From RECG01 sp964444805 (GTDB lineage Bacteria; Bacillota_I; Bacilli_A; Acholeplasmatales; Acholeplasmataceae), in NCBI GenBank assembly GCA_964444805.1, contig CAYUIK010000088.1:1-21274 (forward strand): a stretch of DNA of 21,274 nucleotides, read 5' to 3'. The notes under the pieces were generated by a model. It was not told the origin of the DNA. It saw only the letters and a list, made by a program, of their open reading frames with translations, and searched no databases. Of the stretch, positions 21,215 to 21,274 are shown piece by piece. Position numbers and translations under genes: made by a program. Positions within the stretch are counted from its first letter, which is position 1. Each line of letters starts with the position of its first letter.

Positions 21215-21274
21215 TTCCTCTCTTTCTATTGTTATAATTAAACTAAGCACTGTGGATTTGGTTCATATGCGTAT

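Noticed and set aside
1..21274. TGA read as Trp, as in many Mollicutes
   Set aside because: Several genes end at TGA in ATGA or TGATG overlaps and Trp is encoded by TGG throughout.

Overview
The window most resembles a low-to-mid-GC Bacillota-type genome, possibly on the branch that includes wall-less or minimal-wall relatives such as Acholeplasmatales or Izemoplasmatales. That placement is inference: it rests on short intergenic gaps, AGGAGG-type ribosome sites, FabK as the enoyl reductase, PadR plus HAAS/DUF1700 membrane proteins, and a minimal biotin ligase. TGA acts as a normal stop and Trp is encoded by TGG, so the code looks standard.

Left part (1-4400). The start of a leftward gene is cut by the window edge. 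Divergent from it is a PadR regulator and HAAS-domain membrane protein pair with a strong promoter and a palindrome between the -35 and -10. Next come two small membrane proteins (one GlsB/YeaQ-like), a possible 32-residue TTG-start gene, and a divergent pair of peroxide-defence genes: a Prx6-type peroxiredoxin and an Ohr/OsmC protein.

Middle (4400-13510). A leftward two-gene unit encodes a rare fusion of a zinc-dependent phospholipase C domain with a GT4 glycosyltransferase, followed with a one-base overlap by a UDP-glucose 6-dehydrogenase. Together they could release diacylglycerol from phospholipid, make UDP-glucuronate and build a glucuronosyl glycolipid. This is the most interesting system in the window. 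It is followed by a GH81 beta-1,3-glucanase lipoprotein, an aldo/keto reductase with an altered catalytic tetrad paired with an extended SDR, and a second, rightward aldo/keto reductase with an intact tetrad.

Accessory segment (13510-16260). A heavily frameshifted IS5-like transposase remnant is followed by an AT-rich AbiEi/AbiEii type IV toxin-antitoxin operon with a clear promoter and inverted repeats. A gene fragment and an 11-bp direct repeat follow. This segment looks acquired.

Right part (16300-21274). A compact leftward fatty-acid operon reads fabK-fabD-fabG-fabF-fabZ-biotin ligase, with overlapping or nearly touching genes, ending at a bidirectional terminator. A long imperfect inverted repeat lies directly upstream of fabK. 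No tRNA, rRNA or CRISPR array is visible.
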